This document shows positions 1 through 11,868 of a stretch of DNA of 24,715 bases, piece after piece. Source of the stretch: Chloromonas sp. AAM2. Its lineage: Eukaryota > Chlorophyta > Chlorophyceae > Chlamydomonadales > Chlamydomonadaceae. The stretch lies in NCBI GenBank assembly GCA_004335635.1, contig QAXH01005517.1, positions 4,447-29,161 on the forward strand, given 5' to 3'. Positions within the stretch are counted from its first letter, which is position 1, and each line of letters begins with the position of its first letter. The notes beneath the pieces are model-generated. The model ran no database searches. It worked only from the letters and a program-made list of their open reading frames with translations, and was not told where the DNA came from. A program made the position numbers and the translations under genes.

Positions 1-51
<51 letters not shown>
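1..51. repeat. (CAT)17 trinucleotide microsatellite
   Basis: Seventeen perfect CAT units open the window. It runs directly into a unique block (49-106) that recurs near 22874, where a shorter (CAT)6 tract sits in the same relative place. The microsatellite therefore seems to be part of a dispersed repeat rather than an isolated array. Confidence 0.97.
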
Positions 52-106
52 TACATAGCTTTTCATGGTCTAACCCAAGGTACTGCAGCTAGACACGATA
101 TCTCTC
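49..106 (+). repeat. Dispersed repeat, copy 1 (CAT-tailed)
   Basis: The block following the CAT tract shares about 58 aligned positions with 22889-22945, with roughly six substitutions and one single-base gap by hand alignment. The shared core includes GTACTGCAGCTAGACAC. Similarity ends abruptly after TATCTCTC in both copies. The family is not recognised; a CAT tract at one edge and a sharp boundary at the other fit a short interspersed element or a fragment of one. Confidence 0.75.
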
Positions 107-2374
107 TTGAACGCTGTGATCACTTCTCTAAGCTGGTCCATCATTGCTTTTTCGGGCCTGTTCTCAACGATCACCTGGATTGCTTTCCGTTTTCTTTATG
201 TGCCTCTTGCACTGAACCTGGATAGTTTTCAGGCCTGGGCCCTTGTGCTCACGGGGTTATGTGTATGGTTTCTGCACTGTGTCCCGTGTAAATGCTTGCC
301 ATGCGCATACCCTCAGCAAGGGATGTGCCCCGCAACTCATCAACCTGGATCAAGTGTACTGTCCTCTCTCTGTCGGTCTGTGACGTTCGCCGCAAGGGGA
401 CACGTTTTGAAGTACCGGATTAGCAGCCCTAGTAAAAAAGTATGTGTAGATGTATCCAGAGCTGTGCTGACTAAATGTACAAGTCTGAACTAGACAATCG
501 TAGTTACAAGGAGGGAGTGCAAACCATGAAGCACGTCCAACGCAAACATCAACCATTTGTGCAAATTACAAAAATTTCCCCTAGTAAAGGGGAATCTGGC
601 CATGTCAGCAAGGGGTAGTGAGGCCCTTGTGGCCATCACCCCACAGAACACCTTCCGAAAGCATCCCGTTAGCCATATAAATGGCATGAATTGAAAGATT
701 GCCAGGGTTAGGGTCAGTGTCAGAGCTGGCTGTGTCAGAGTTCGTGTTGCAATAAGAAAATGAATAGCTAAGTGTTGTCACAATAAAGTTCAGTTGGCAT
801 GGCAACAATCAAACAAATAGGTGCATCATTGTACCCATGCACGTACCCTGTGCATGCAAAAATGCACCGTTCATAAAGGTTGACAGCATCGTTGTTACAA
901 AAGTTGTTACTGTTTCTGGATACTATGGGTCTGGAACGAGCTCAGGCTTGGGAGGCCTGAGCCTTGATTAGGCAGACTCGGCAATTTGTGTGCCAAGGCA
1001 GACAGAGTGGCTGTGTGTGTGGCCCCGTGTATGATAGTTGCTAGGTACCTCGCACCCCCTATGAAACCCCAGATGCAGGAGCGGGCGTGTAGACTTGTGT
1101 TTGGACGTCTGCTTGCTAGCAGAGGCTGGGGCAGCTGGCATAATATGCGCTGCTGTGCCTCTATGCACTGCTGTGCCTCTAACTTCATGCTTCCCCGTCT
1201 CCAACTGCCATCCCTCGCATGAGTCATGAGCCTGGTCCTGCCTGGAGGACGCGACGTCGCTCTCGGACCATCCACGGATTCATCAAAGAGTTATGGAAGA
1301 CCAAGGCTTGCCGTAGCCCAGGCAGAATCACTTTAAACGCATCAAAGGTATCCGTCCGAATTCCCATTGAAGATTCCAATGTTGAACGATCCCAAATGAT
1401 TGGACGGTCCCAAATGCAAGATTGTATCAAATGACAGGTTAAGTAGCAGCCTCAGGCTGTTTGTGAGCGGATCTGAGCATCCACTGGACATTCAATCAAT
1501 CAGATGTGTTGAGCTACTACACCTTAGAGACAATGAACATTGAACCATTCACATATTTTTAGGCCCCATCTGGACACTAACGAGGTATGCGGACAGGACA
1601 GCGCCTGAGGGGTTGGCCACCACCATTACTATCCTATCACCTTCACATGTAGGTTGGACGGGCTGGACTCCCCACCCCCTCGTTGTGATGAATATGCCAT
1701 GCCAATCCCCGCATTTGCTGGATGGGACACTGACAAAGTGGCTGGCTAGGATGAAAAAGTGGCGCAGCCTGCTGAACCATCATGGCCAGAGGTGTTGCTG
1801 GCAGACTTCCGGGCTGGCTGGTAGCCATATCATTGCCTGCAGCCTGCTGCAAGCTTGAACCGTGTTGTTCATCCAGCAATGCGTGTGCTCCTTAACGGCC
1901 ATCAATAAAAAGTAACCCTTGTTCGCAGCAATTGGGTCAAGGTGCAGCCTTGCTCAAAGCGATGTCTGCATGTCAGTATTCAAGATGCATGACATTATAA
2001 TTTCATGGCAAAGACAACCGAGCGAGATGATAAATAAATGGTTCCAAAAACGGCGCGAGATCGTTACAGATCGGGCATGGCTTCGTGCATGCTGGCACGA
2101 ATTGGTGCAGGGCAGTGAGGGAAGCCGCACCAAGACGTCGCGCAAAGTTGTGACTCATATATTTTCCAAAACCTGTTCGAAGCCGAGTACTCGTTAGTTC
2201 CGTACCAGCTGGGCCTGTAGTAAGCAGGCAGTATAGCTGTGCAGCTGTAACCAGCGCACATGGCATCATCGCATTTGCAGTAGCTTAAACATCAGCAGCT
2301 GCATCGTTGGCAGCTTCAACCCATTGCCACCTGGAGCTCTTGCCCCGAACCCAGCTATCACACCCGACCAAACC
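107..2374. other. Gene-poor stretch, no supported gene
   Basis: Several open frames of 60-130 codons occur on both strands (for example 107-493 plus and 907-1275 minus), but none shows a recognisable domain, splice pattern or sustained codon bias. Small local repeats are visible: CTGCTGTGCCTCTA is nearly duplicated around 1148-1185, and a TCCCAAATG motif repeats around 1388-1420. The final few hundred bases probably hold the promoter and 5' leader of the J-domain gene, but I could not identify a TATA box or transcription start. Confidence 0.6.
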
Positions 2375-5300
2375 ATGTTTTTCGGGCTGCTGTCCTTCAC
2401 CACCTTCCTATGGCTGCTCTTAGCAGTGATTATTGCTGCTGTCGTCCGCTGGTTGCTTGCCCTGGGTGGGGCAGCTCCCACAGAGAACGGCTCAACCAAC
2501 CATGCGGGACATGGGGGCCAGGTGCGACAAACACGTCATACATTCGCCCTCACCAGCTACTTCAGCCCACCGCTGATAGCTTACACATGCTCGAGTATGT
2601 AAGGATGCGCGCCTGCACGTACACATTTATACACATTGCGGCTGCTGCACTGGATGCTGCAAACGCACATCTTGTCAAGCCCCTGCCATGCACAGACATG
2701 CACGTGTATGTGTCGGTTTTCTGTTGCTGCCCAGGGGGGCGCCCAACAAAACGGCCATCGTTTTTCTTTCGAGGACGACCCTGGTGAAGAGGGGGAGTCC
2801 AACGGCTCTTCCTTCACGGAGGGAGTGAGACTCAAGGCAGTGCAAGTGGCAGGGGCAACCGGCGAGATTGCTCGCATCCTGCAGTCTCGTGACCACTATG
2901 CAGTGCTGGATGTGCCCAGGAAGGTGGAGGGGGCAGATATCAAGCGGGCCTACAGGAGCAAACAGGTGGGAGGCAATACAACTTGGGCTCACAGGCACAG
3001 GCGGTACACATCCCGACCCGTGTCATGTGACGGCTTCCCTGATGTAAAATTGCCTTTGGCACAGGGCTGGCAGGGGCACCACACGCAGGGTATGGTGAAT
3101 AAGTTGCTGACACATGCAGTGATCAGACCGTGCAGGATATGTCAAGACTGTCCAGGGGGTGATGTGAGGGCAGCTAACCGAGGAGCACCATGTCAGTTAC
3201 GGAAAAAGCAACTACGGCACCACAGCGTGATAATGAGAACATAGTGATCCTGTCAGAATGCCTTGCATGCTGCAAGTGGCAGTGCTGACACACAAGAGAC
3301 AGACTGCGTGGGCGTGAAGGGGCATATTGCAGCAAAAAGGGAGAGTACAGAATAACCTGCGGGCATGCGACACACGGAGCAACATGGCAAGTGGTACAAA
3401 CAGCACGGTCATACTCAGAAGGGGCACAACATGCAGGATGTGATGATTTTATGCTGGAAGAAAGCAGGGCCGTGGATTTGTCAACAGACTCTCGAAGACG
3501 TCGGGGCAAGACAAGTAGCAGACCTAGCAATGGAACTTGAGTGAGTGGCCAACGGCAGACTGCAAGTCTGAGGAATGGCAAGACAACTGTTGACTGTTCT
3601 TCCCCACTTGCTCCGCTGCTCTCAGATGTGCACCCACCCGGACAAGAACCAGGGGGTACCCGGGGCATTGGAGGCGTCACAGAGAGTCAACGCGGTAAGA
3701 GGTTAACAGCAGCAACACAGGACGTGCTTCAGGTTACTGTTGCAATAGTTAGCAAGGAGCCCTGTGGTCACTCACTTGGAGCCATGGATCACGTGCCATG
3801 CATTGCTCGGAATATACTAACTGCATCAGGAGCACATTAGCAGTATGCCAGCCTTGCTCTGATTCTTGTTGTACCGATTTCCTGTTATCCTGGCATGCTC
3901 CTTAGCTGTGTGTGACATGCACGTCACCTGTAGTTGGTCACACACAGGCGCATGAAACATTGAGTGATGAGATCCGGCGGCGTCAGTATGATGTCGTCCT
4001 CACAGACGAGGAACAACACGGACCGCGCAGCAAAAGAAGAGGGCAAGGAAATGCACCCGCTGACTTGGCAGGTACGAATCAGACTGCTGTTTTCTTAACA
4101 CATGGCAGGTTAACGACATGAAACAATGCAACGTGCCAGGCATTTGCCACAGCATTGTTTGGCCAGGCCATTTGGTGACAGTCACAAACGCAACAGCTTG
4201 AAGCCGACCGTTTGTGGAACGAGTGTCAGGCTATCGCCTCTCAGTCGCCCACATACCATTGAACCTGAGAAGGTTACTTACAGCCCTGGCCTGTTGTCTG
4301 CTGAGTAAGAATGTGTCGCCTTGAACACAACCAGTCTGCAAGACACTTGGCGATCCAGTCTGTAAGACACACCAAATAAGTCTGAGGGCCACAAACCTTG
4401 TGCTATTGTACGACCACCCCATGTTCAAGGAGCAAAGCACAGCCATGCACGTTCATTTTTATTCACAACAGCCGCTGTGCCTGCCTGCCTGCAGAGATGG
4501 CCAAGGCCTTTGATGCGTTCGTCAAGCAGACCATGCCCGCGCCCCCCTCCGGTGCCCACTACCCCACCATCGACCCCGCGGCCTATGACACGTGGGGGGA
4601 TGCGCCCGACCACACCTTCCGCATGCCCTGCCAGTGTGGGTACGATCACATGGCAACAAAGGTCCCCGCACGCACAAAGTGAGTTAACACACTATACATT
4701 TTCGGAGAATTGCTGGAGAATTGCCATGTTTGGGGTGGGTCACAGGCCCAGCAGTGCAATCAGAACGCGGCTTTCAGAACCAGGGTTGGCATGGCATGGT
4801 CGTATGACTCCCATGCTTCCGATGGAACATGGTTCTGCATTGCACTGACAATGGTGGGGCTGGGCGAGCCTGACTGTGCATGTTTGGGCGCTGGCACTGC
4901 TGGAGCTGCCGCTCCTGCGGGACAGCTGCACATTTTGAACTGACGTTCTCATTTGTCCTACCCAAGCCAGTCACCGGTTTCCTGCATGCATCAGCATTGT
5001 ACTGGGCCTGCTCCAGAGCTATGGGATGCGGTTGTACCTTCTCGACAAAATTGACACGCTCGTGTATTGGCAGAGCCTATTTTTCAACGAAACTGGTCTT
5101 TCCCTGGCTGCCACTTGGCTATTGCTATGTTCAAGCAGCTAAACGCTTATGTGTGGTGCCTGTTTCCTTGCAGCAAGCTGGCCCGTCAGTGTTGCTGCAG
5201 CAGGTGTGGTTCCGTGCGGGGCCGCCTGTTGCCTGCACGTGACAACGACATTTGGTTCGAGGCCAGCAGCTCATTCCTCAGGGACATTGCACCGGAACGC

Positions 5301-6612
5301 TTCATCAGGGCATACAGGTGATGATTCTCCATGTGCTTGTGCCTGTGCTTGTGCTTGTGCCTGTGCTTGTGCTTGTGCTTGTGCTTGTGCTTGTGCCTGT
5401 GCTTGTGCCTGTGCTTGTGCTTGTGCTTGTGCTTGTGCTTGTGCTTGTGCTTGTGCTTGTGCTTGTGCTTGTGCCTGTGCCTGTGCCTGTGCCTGTGCCA
5501 GTCAGCAAACAAATGCCTAGAGGAACTGCTCACATTAGTCAGAATCCACAGGTGTCATGCATGTTTCAGGAGCTACAAAGGGGTGTGGGAATGTTGGTAA
5601 TGAGCATCGTGTGCCATGGTTTTGCAGGTGTGTTGGCACGTGTGTGTATGACGTCACTGCCTGGGCCAAGTGCAGCGGCATGTTGACCGACGCACAAGGA
5701 AACCCGGTGGGTGAAAGCCTGGTACCCAGCTCCCTCCGGTGACGAGCTGGCAGCTGTGCCTGTGTGCGGGCCGCCCAGCCAGTATGTTGTCTGGGGGTGA
5801 CCAGTTACAGGCAGGGTGCACTGTTCTATCTGGTGATGCAGTACAACAATGTGCTGGCAAAGGTGACATGTCTTGTGCAGTGTGCCGTTCGCATGTGCAT
5901 GTGCAATGGCTGATAGCTGTATGCCGGACTAGAGGCTTTTTTTTTTTGTTGAGCCACCAGCAATGCCTCACGGTGTCCACGGGTTCCAAGTCACAGGCAG
6001 CTTGCTACCGATGCTTGCTGAAGGCTGCTTGCTGGTGCTAGTTGCAGCGCCACCACTGTTGTTACGGTATATGGAATCAAGTACACTTGCCAAGACGCTG
6101 ATGAAACGGACCTGTGTGCAGGCGCCCACCAATGTCCACTACGTTCTCTATCGGCTCAACGGCAGCAGCGGTGCGAAAGGGGCACAGCAGAGGAGTGAGA
6201 AGAGGGACAGAGTTCAGGATGCAAGTGAGTGACCATGTGACCATGTGATCATGTGCCCAGCAACCGGGGTGGTCACTGCCTGTCGGCTTGCTCCTGAAAA
6301 GTTACTGATTGCGTTTTAGAGTGTTTGTGTTCTCACCAGTGTATGGCATGACTGAGTGACCAAACTCCTGTGTATGACCCTGTCAAGTGTGCCAGGTGGA
6401 TTTTCAGCTGGCACTGTGTGGATGCACAATCTGGTGCAATATGCCGCAGCATGAACTTTGTGGCTGAGTCTTGGATTGAGCATTGCTGATGTCAATGGTT
6501 CGTGGCATAGCTTTGAGTGGTTGCTTTCGCTTGCGTTGCAGATTACGGTTACAACCAGTTCAAAGGCAAGGGCGTCAACAGCCACAAGAACAACAAAAAG
6601 AAGAGGCGCTGA
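2375..6612 (+). CDS. J-domain co-chaperone, DNAJC14/Jiv90 type, 9 exons
   Basis: The exons I assign are 2375-2521, 2735-2965, 3626-3694, 3948-4071, 4495-4678, 5174-5317, 5628-5706, 6122-6224 and 6542-6612. They give a phase-consistent product of 383 residues with GT-AG introns throughout. The N-terminus has one hydrophobic segment (about residues 2-30, [14 protein letters not shown]), so the protein is probably anchored in a membrane, most likely the ER. A J domain spans about 102-168: DHYAVLDVP, then the HPD triad in THPDKN (residues 130-132, split from helix II by intron 2), then RRRQYD. HPD stimulates Hsp70 ATPase activity. The C-terminal half matches the Jiv90 domain of DNAJC14 in order: [33 protein letters not shown]; the cysteines probably bind zinc. 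The tail is a basic KNNKKKRR. Animal DNAJC14 is an ER co-chaperone. The start at 2375 is the first ATG in the open frame (context AAACCATGT), but an upstream exon cannot be excluded. No TGTAA signal was seen within 400 bases after the stop. Confidence 0.85.
4331..4370 (+). repeat. Short direct repeat in J-protein intron 4
   Basis: CCAGTCTGCAAGACAC (4331-4346) is repeated as CCAGTCTGTAAGACAC (4355-4370), one mismatch, period 24. It lies inside the 423-base intron between exons 4 and 5. No function is suggested. Confidence 0.8.
5332..5499 (+). repeat. Hexanucleotide TGTGCY array in J-protein intron 6
   Basis: About 28 units of TGTGCT/TGTGCC run from 5332 to 5499, within intron 6 (5318-5627), starting only about 14 bases after its donor. 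Unit length 6 keeps all three frames open, so translations look like long Val-Leu/Val-Pro, Cys-Ala or Cys-Leu runs on the plus strand and His-Lys/Thr-Ser runs on the minus; these are not real proteins. T and C at the sixth base alternate irregularly, and the last few units are all TGTGCC. Confidence 0.95.
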
Positions 6613-8313
6613 TCTCCCAGGGCTTGCTGATGCACCCCTGCTAGCTCTATCACTGTCAATAATGTTTGACAGAGCGAACACCACTTGCACAGTACGCACT
6701 GCTGCATCAACATTGATTACAGTTCTAATTCTCTGGTATTCAGGGTGAACAGGAATTGGCGCCACGGGCAGCTGCCCATCAAGCATATGCTACCCAGCGG
6801 GCAAGCCACTGTGTGGTTGGGATTGTGAGGAGCGCATTGCTGTGTGCTGCCGACCATACAGAAGTCAGAACCGCTCACAAGTTCGCTGGCATCAGAAGGC
6901 GGCTTGAACAGACCTGCTTGACTTCAGTCCAAGACCCACAGTGGATTTGTGACTACTTTTCAGTTTGCAAAGTGACTGCCTTGGACCTGGGCACATGTAG
7001 ATCAGTGCTGCACAGGAAGCTTAGGCACATATAGTAGGTTGGCGTTCAGGTTTGTTCAGTTTCTCAGTTTGCTAGTGTCCTCTCACCACTTCAGACCTGA
7101 GGTCAGAGGTGTACATGTCACGGTACGTTGCACGTGAGGACTGACAGTGGCCGCATGTGTGAGAAAGGCGCCATGCGCTCGAAGTTGGTTGATGCTTTCA
7201 ACAAAGCGACATCAACATGCTTGGACCTGTAGGCTTGTCAATGAAGCAATGGTTGATGGCCGTGCTGGCTTTCATCCCATCGTGTTAGCAGGTGTTAGGT
7301 GCTTTAGGTGTTGCGGCCGGAGTTTTTCTGCAGGAGTTTTTCTGCAGGTGTACGCCAGGGTGTGCGCCAACAACTGAAGGACGACGCTGTGAACTCCTCA
7401 TCCAGCTCTTCATGGAACGGCTCTGGCTGCTGGCCTGCCCTAATGGCTGCCTCGGCACAGCGTTGAAGGCGAGCTCGGTTTCCTCGGAGATCTGTTGCTT
7501 TGCACACACACACACACACACACTCACACGCAGCGTGATTTACAGCACAAAGCGTGCGAGCATTCACCACACAATAGTACCATCAGTCATTACATCAAGT
7601 CACAAACACACTCCACCGCAGGAACCCGTCAAATTGTCCCAGAACTGGCGGAAGTATTTCTTCTCTTGTCCTGGTAGCAAAGCAGAGAATGATGGTGATA
7701 GACTTCCACCCCCGCCCATCAGTGCAGTGCTAGCAGTTTTTGATGCCTTGCAGCCCTCGGGTTCTGTGTTGCAGCTGACGTGGGTCTGCTGGTGTGTAGT
7801 CCTGTTACGATTTCAACAAATGCCTGCCAGAGGTCAGCTCATGCACGCATTGGAGTTGTGTGGGCCCAAGCAGTCCATCTGACAGCATGGGATGCAAGGT
7901 TGTATGGGCTGGTGGCAATTTGCGCGTCCATAGCTGTGTAGAATTCACAAGAATTCCATTTTCGCTGGCCTGGTGGTCAGAGGCCGCACACACATTCCAG
8001 CACTCCAGCACTATAAGTCCACCTGCCATCGACACTAGGTCGCTACTGATAGATGCTGCTGGACAGCTGAATGGCACGATACAGAATCTGTTGTGCATCA
8101 TTTGTGGGCTGCCCTTGGACGGCTTGGCAGGCTGCAACAATCGCCACATCGCATTAAACTCGGCAGTAAACGTTTGACGCGGAGTGGCTATGTCACGTTT
8201 ATGAAGATCCGGCCGGCTTTGATCAAACTCCGGCGGGTAACGACTTGGCAGTTGGGCATCAGCGGATCCTCAGAGTCCGAGACGAAGCCGTGCACAGTGC
8301 AGCCCTCAATGCC
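6613..8313. other. Intergenic region with microsatellite and open stretch
   Basis: No gene is supported between the J-protein stop and the HISN7 start. The region holds a 14-base tandem duplication of GGAGTTTTTCTGCA (about 7319-7346), a (CA)10 microsatellite at 7503-7522, and an open plus-strand frame of 196 codons (7292-7882) crossing that microsatellite. The opposite strand is also open over about 7380-7500, which fits low stop density more than a gene. The last few hundred bases presumably contain the HISN7 promoter; no core element was recognised. Confidence 0.6.
7503..7522. repeat. (CA)10 microsatellite
   Basis: Ten perfect CA units followed by a degenerate CTCACACGC tail. It lies about 100 bases before the KLSQNW-encoding motif near 7630 that is also found near 23460. 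Confidence 0.95.
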
Positions 8314-11300
8314 ATGACCATGTTTTCTCAGACACCCCATTGCAGCAACGGTAGTGCTATCTCAACCCGGAGCAGTAGGTGAGCTTACCTGACCTTCACC
8401 GTGCCTGCATCCATTCCAACAGTCACCGATGCATCTGATGCACGTATTATGCTGAATGCAGGTGGCTTTATGCGTTGAACCCTGTCGCACCAGCTGCAGC
8501 AGTGCACCAGCAGCCTGTGCAGCCAGCCTCACATCAAGCTGTGGCATTCACGTATCCGTCAGCCATTGCATCTGCCCGGCCAGCCAGGCATGGTGTTCGT
8601 TCTAGACTAGTCTGCCAAGCGGCCATGGCAACCTCAGCCGCCAGTGACCAGCTACCAGCAGGGTTTGAGGAGCAATATGTGTCTGTTGCAAACCAGCTGG
8701 CGGATGCTGCTGCAGTTGTGATTCGCAAATACTTCAGGTACAGTGCCACGCTCTGCCTCAGATCTAGCTGATCATAGCCCAAGCCTCACACCACAGCCAC
8801 TGGTACATAGCCACAATAGATGATCAGCAGCAAAACCTTGCATTGCACGGGTGTGCGTATAAGCACTCGGCCAGTTTCCGAAGCTGGCTAGCTGGGCCCT
8901 ACTGCATGCATACAGAGGTCCGCGGGATGTTCACTCACATGGCTGTTGTAAACAGGATGGCAGGCTGCACGGTCAACGTGACCTTTCACTCCGCCGGCAA
9001 CCACTCGAACCACTCCGGCAAGTCCCCTGTCAATAGATGGGGGCAATCAGAAAGATGTTGCCTACTGTGCAGGTCGCCATTTGATGTAGAGACAAAGGCG
9101 GACGCCAGCCCAGTGACCATTGCAGACAAGCAGGCCGAGACCGCCATGCGGGATCTGCTTAAGCAGGTGGGTCTCTAATGCCCATTCATGGCGCTCTGCA
9201 CCTTGTGAAGCAAACTACACGTCCTTGGCTGGATTCAGCCAACGCCAGCGGGCTTCACTGCTTTGGGCTGTGAGATCTGGACACCTGTTAGCTGGCAACT
9301 CACAACAAATATCATAGCTTGGCAGTCCTTGCGGCCACTGCACAACTGCACGCTGTTGGTAGCAAACGTTGGTTTGTGTTTGCCCTCACTTTCTCTGCAC
9401 CACTCACATAGGGCTGTGCCTGGCTACCCGTCCAGCACTCTGATTACATTCAACCGTACAGGGTTGTGATCGCATGCAGCCTGCGCTGATTTGCTGCCTG
9501 TTTGCTGGCCCTGCTGCTGCACAGCTTGTCCCTGATCACGGTGTATTTGGCGAGGAGCACGGCGTGACATGGGGCAGCGGGGCGGGCGCTGACTTCATGT
9601 GGGTCCTGGACCCCATTGACGGCACCAAGAGCTTCATTACCGGTGCGGCAAGGCTCAAGGGGTTGGCCAGAGGAGCTGTCTAGCGCAGACTGGTACCTAG
9701 TATCTGATGTCCTGTCAAATTGTGTGGATTAGAGCTTCAGTTGTCAAAAGCTTCAGTGGGCTGAAAGCGCATTCAAGCATTTAGGTGCCCTGTGCATTGT
9801 AATGGACGCTCATGGCGCAAGTCATCGAGGCTAAGCTAGCCAAGGCCATGTTTCAATGGCGCTGGTAATGCATCATGAATGTTCAACAACAGAACGGCCC
9901 TGGATATCCAGAAGTGTGCACTCAGCTACAACAGTCTCTGTTTTGACGGCAACTGTTTTGACGGCAACTGTTTTGACGGCAACTGTTTTGACGGACGCTC
10001 ATGGTGGTGATCTTTGAGGACGAGCGGGGCAATGCCAGCATGCACCAGGCTCATCCAGAGATCGACCTGTCATGAATGTTTAAGAGAGTGACCCTTGATG
10101 TCCAAGAAGTGTGCCACATAGCTGCAGCAGCGCAGGCGATGGTACAGATGTTCTGATAGTGGGCGTGTGTCAGTGCAGGACAGGGGCGCGCACTGATTGC
10201 AAACACAGTCTAGGTGCTGGTGTACCCCATGGTAGCCACGACCACGTGCATGGCCTTGTAAGCAAGGTGGCTACAGTACTCCAGACCAATCATGTGTGCC
10301 TGCACGCTGCAGGCAAGCCCTTGTTTGGGACGTTGATCAGCCTGCTGCACAAGGGTCGGCCCATCTTGGGCATCATCGACCAGCCAATCCTCAAGGAGCG
10401 CTGGCAGGGTGTGGCGGGCCGGCCCTCGACGCTCAATGGCAGCCCAATAGCCACACGGAAGTGCGCAGACATCAAACTTGCATATCTGTACGCCACCACC
10501 CCACACATGTTCAGTGGTAAGTGGCAGTGCAATCGTTTGACGTGCCTGCCCGTCAATGGCCATGCTGCACAATAGACTCCAGCAGTGTCCACAAGGCCTT
10601 GCCGTGACTGCGCCACAGCAAGCAGTCCTATTCCAGCACACCCTGGCAGCACCCATTACCTTTTACTGTGAAGATGCCAGTCCGGCCAGCAATCAGCCAC
10701 AGCAAGCAGTGACAAGCGCAGTCTACCTGGCTAAGTTCTACCTGCCTTTTCATTCCGGTTGAGAATCAGGAGGATGTGATTCCATCACGTGTTTGAGATT
10801 GAGTGACATCCCACGCACAACAATTATTGAGCCTTGCAACCGCTAGTGCTGCGGTAAAGTACGATAAGTTTTGTGTCACCTATGGCAACCTGTTCTGCTT
10901 CTGCAGGTGCAACTGAAATCTCATTCAACAGAGTACGGGACGCAGTCCGTATCCCCATGTACGGTAAGCAATTACGTCTGCTGCCGTGCAATGTGACAGC
11001 GTTACCATGCACACTACAAGGCAGCAGTACTCTGCACGGGTAGCTTTTTGCAACAGGCCCAAGCCAAGCTGCAGGTGTGCATGCCCATGTATGGTGGCCC
11101 CTCTCCTGGTGTAATCTCCGTACATGTACAATACACTCTGCACAATACACATGCAAGGCAGGGTGGGAACGGCCCAGCTGAGACGGGAAAGAGGCTGTGA
11201 TACACAACATGTTTGTGCTTTCGTTTGTGCTTTCGTTTGTGCTACATAACATGTTTGTGCTACACCACATGTGCAGGGTGTGACTGCTACGCGTACGGTC

Positions 11301-11755
11301 TGTTGGCTGCGGGCCATGCGGACTTGGTGGTCGAGGCGGACCTCAAGCCATACGACTACATGGCTCTGGTGCCCATCATCCAGGTGGGCTACATGATGAA
11401 GCAAGTGACCGCGGACAACAGCTAATCTGGATGTAGCTTGCATGCCAGGCACAATGAAGCATCTGTATCCATCACGCAAAGACCTGCCTGTCTGTTGAAA
11501 AAGAGAGCATGTGCTTGAAAACCCAATTGATTGCTGTTCTACGCCTGCCCAGTCCTGCATACTTGGTTTGTTGGCTTGTGCGTGCAGGGTGCTGGTGGCC
11601 TTGTCACGGACTGGACAGGCAGTGAGTTGCATTGGGCGCCATCACCCAACGCCGAGGCTTCAGCTCTCAAGGACGGTTGGCCAGGAGAAGTGCTAGCTGC
11701 AGGAGATCCTGCCTGCCATGCTGCAGCCCTCAAGCTGCTGGCCTTCAAGCCATAA
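8314..11755 (+). CDS. HISN7: Histidinol-phosphatase, plastid IMPase-like, 8 exons
   Basis: The enzyme removes phosphate from L-histidinol phosphate to give histidinol, the penultimate stage of histidine synthesis, which in plants takes place in the plastid. Exons: 8314-8378, 8462-8737, 9073-9166, 9525-9642, 10313-10516, 10907-10963, 11277-11383 and 11588-11755. They give 362 residues, close to the roughly 346 of the Arabidopsis HISN7/IMPL2 family. Roughly the first 75 residues are rich in Ser, Ala, Gln and Arg and look like a transit peptide; mature similarity begins near VANQLADAAAVVIRKYF. IMPase metal-binding motifs are all present: SPVTIADKQAE, GEEHG (GEE at 154-156), WVLDPIDGTKSF (about 171-182) and KPYDYMALVP with Asp298, then GAGG. 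HISN7-specific stretches include IDQPILKERW and YGCDCYAYG across an exon join. The first exon is a phase-based inference: the frame in exon 2 has a stop at 8436 and no early ATG, while 8314-8378 supplies ATG (a second in-frame ATG is at 8320), a GTGAGC donor and the right phase. A methionine inside exon 2 (AAMATSAAS) is the fallback start. Confidence 0.92.
9804..10115 (+). repeat. Diverged ~190-bp tandem duplication in HISN7 intron 4
   Basis: Two copies start with GGACGCTCATGG at 9804 and 9993. Both later contain CATGAATGTT (9874 and 10071) and a GATRTCCARAAGTGTGC block (about 9903 and 10096). Spacing of the shared markers is 189-197, so the copies have drifted by substitutions and small indels. 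The 15-bp array at 9938-9994 sits at the end of the first copy. Confidence 0.7.
9938..9994 (+). repeat. 15-bp tandem repeat x3.8 in HISN7 intron 4
   Basis: The unit CTGTTTTGACGGCAA occurs perfectly at 9938-9952, 9953-9967 and 9968-9982, followed by a partial CTGTTTTGACGG to 9994. It lies wholly in the 670-base intron 4. The copies abut without spacers, so this is a minisatellite and not a CRISPR-like array. Confidence 0.97.
11211..11276 (+). repeat. TTTGTGCT-rich repeats before HISN7 exon 7
   Basis: The branch-point and acceptor end of intron 6 has repeated TTTGTGCTTTCG followed by two ACATAACATG/ACACCACATG-like units separated by TTTGTGCTAC, ending in the TGTGCAG acceptor at 11276. The pyrimidine tract is thereby made largely of a short repeat, which could affect acceptor recognition. 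Confidence 0.7.
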
Positions 11756-11863
11756 ACCTTCACACTGTTCGACTGAGACTTCCGCCAGCTGTCCTGATTT
11801 ACTCTCTGCATGCTGGCTTGCATTTGACTTGTTCTGGACTGCGCCTGTCAAGACGAATTCATT

Positions 11864-11868
11864 TGTAA
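11864..11868 (+). terminator. Candidate TGTAA polyadenylation signal, HISN7
   Basis: TGTAA lies 109 bases after the HISN7 stop (in ATTTGTAAGAAG). TGTAA is the usual polyadenylation signal of chlorophyte nuclear genes, and the spacing is normal for a 3' UTR. It faces the eS6 signal on the other strand at 12053-12057. Confidence 0.55.

Noticed and set aside
107..493. 128-codon ORF with hydrophobic stretches near the left end
   Set aside because: It begins inside the sequence next to a dispersed repeat, has no family match and no splice or codon support; kept only as part of the gene-poor stretch.
4869..5080. Possible extra zinc-finger exon reading [16 protein letters not shown] in the J-protein gene
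   Set aside because: No acceptor gives the needed phase, and direct joining of 4678 to 5174 already reproduces the Jiv90 cysteine pattern.
5149..5686. Several overlapping ORFs encoding Cys-Ala, Val-Leu, His-Lys or Thr-Ser repeats
   Set aside because: They are translations of the TGTGCY hexamer array in an intron; any frame through a 6-base stop-free unit stays open.
9938..9994. Regular short direct repeats that might suggest a CRISPR array
   Set aside because: The 15-base units abut with no spacers and lie in a nuclear intron.
10925..11632. 235-codon minus-strand ORF
   Set aside because: It is antisense to HISN7 exons 6 to 8, whose plus-strand frame carries clear IMPase motifs.
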